Source: Planctomycetota bacterium
GTDB lineage: Bacteria; Planctomycetota; UBA1135; GCA-002686595
DNA length: 62,577 nt
Assembly (NCBI GenBank): GCA_016220035.1
Contig: JACRIO010000232.1
Location: forward strand, 1-62,577
Reading direction: 5' to 3'
Shown here: one piece after another, positions 62,440 through 62,577 of the stretch
Layout: every line of letters starts with the position of its first letter
Numbering within the stretch: the stretch's first letter is position 1
The notes under the pieces: model-generated
The model's database searches: none
Seen by the model: the letters and a program-made list of their open reading frames with translations, nothing else
What the model was told of the DNA's origin: nothing
Position numbers and translations under genes: made by a program

Positions 62440-62577
62440 CACCCTCACCCCGACAAGCTACCGCAGTCGAATTCGCCCACCCGCCCCTTTTCCCCCTTGT
62501 CGCGCCCCCCCCGAACCGCCCAGCCCGCCGTTGCCCTCTTCGAACCGAACTCCGGTCGATCCTCGGCCGGTCCTCCG

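Overview
This is a high-GC (about 70 percent by eye) bacterial chromosome segment. The gene content points to a planctomycete of the lineage that makes many exported, repeat-rich proteins. Three exported proteins of different repeat type share one Cys-rich C-terminal module, membrane-anchored carboxypeptidase-regulatory-like proteins form paralogous runs, and Shine-Dalgarno sites are only sometimes present. The taxonomic call is an inference from protein style; no rRNA gene is in the window.

Layout. 0-9 kb: an acetolactate-decarboxylase-like lipoprotein, a sterol-desaturase-type enzyme, a haem-binding protein, a four-S1-domain protein, a nitric-oxide module (quinol NO reductase preceded by a perfect FNR/DNR palindrome, followed by a convergent Crp/Fnr regulator) and a GntR/ABC-ATPase operon whose permease gene is cut to 26 codons. 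9-18 kb: a DPP-IV-type peptidase, a SEC-C protein, an AbiE toxin-antitoxin pair with nested inverted repeats at its promoter, tRNA-Pro(GGG), the plsY-gpsA phospholipid operon, a ferredoxin and an M48 lipoprotein peptidase. 18-22 kb: three tandem secreted paralogs.

22.2-25.0 kb is the most unusual stretch. It is an array of small toxin-antitoxin-like cassettes separated by direct copies of the 3' half of tRNA-Gly(GCC), ending at the intact tRNA gene. One cassette toxin carries an amber codon, and another cassette has collapsed to a toxin tail. No integrase is present.

25-42 kb: thiD, five related membrane-anchored proteins, two PH-domain (YdbS/YdbT-type) membrane proteins, a repeat-rich secreted protein, dispersed inverted-repeat elements that sit on gene ends, and a 267-bp tandem duplication in a non-coding kilobase. 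42-53 kb: a sugar-phosphate-isomerase-like protein, two paralogous exported proteins, an FG-GAP protein and another secreted protein. The last is flanked by purB and a 275-bp stray copy of the purB 3' end. 53-62.6 kb: purB, a nadC/anti-sigma-ATPase/vanZ operon, a large CAP-like secreted protein, an RHH-like protein, a ComEA-like HhH protein, a MinD/FlhG ATPase and an unknown protein.

Housekeeping (purB, nadC, thiD, gpsA, plsY, tRNAs) is interleaved with lineage-specific surface proteins. The NO module, AbiE and the tRNA-bounded cassettes are the accessory, probably transferred, parts.
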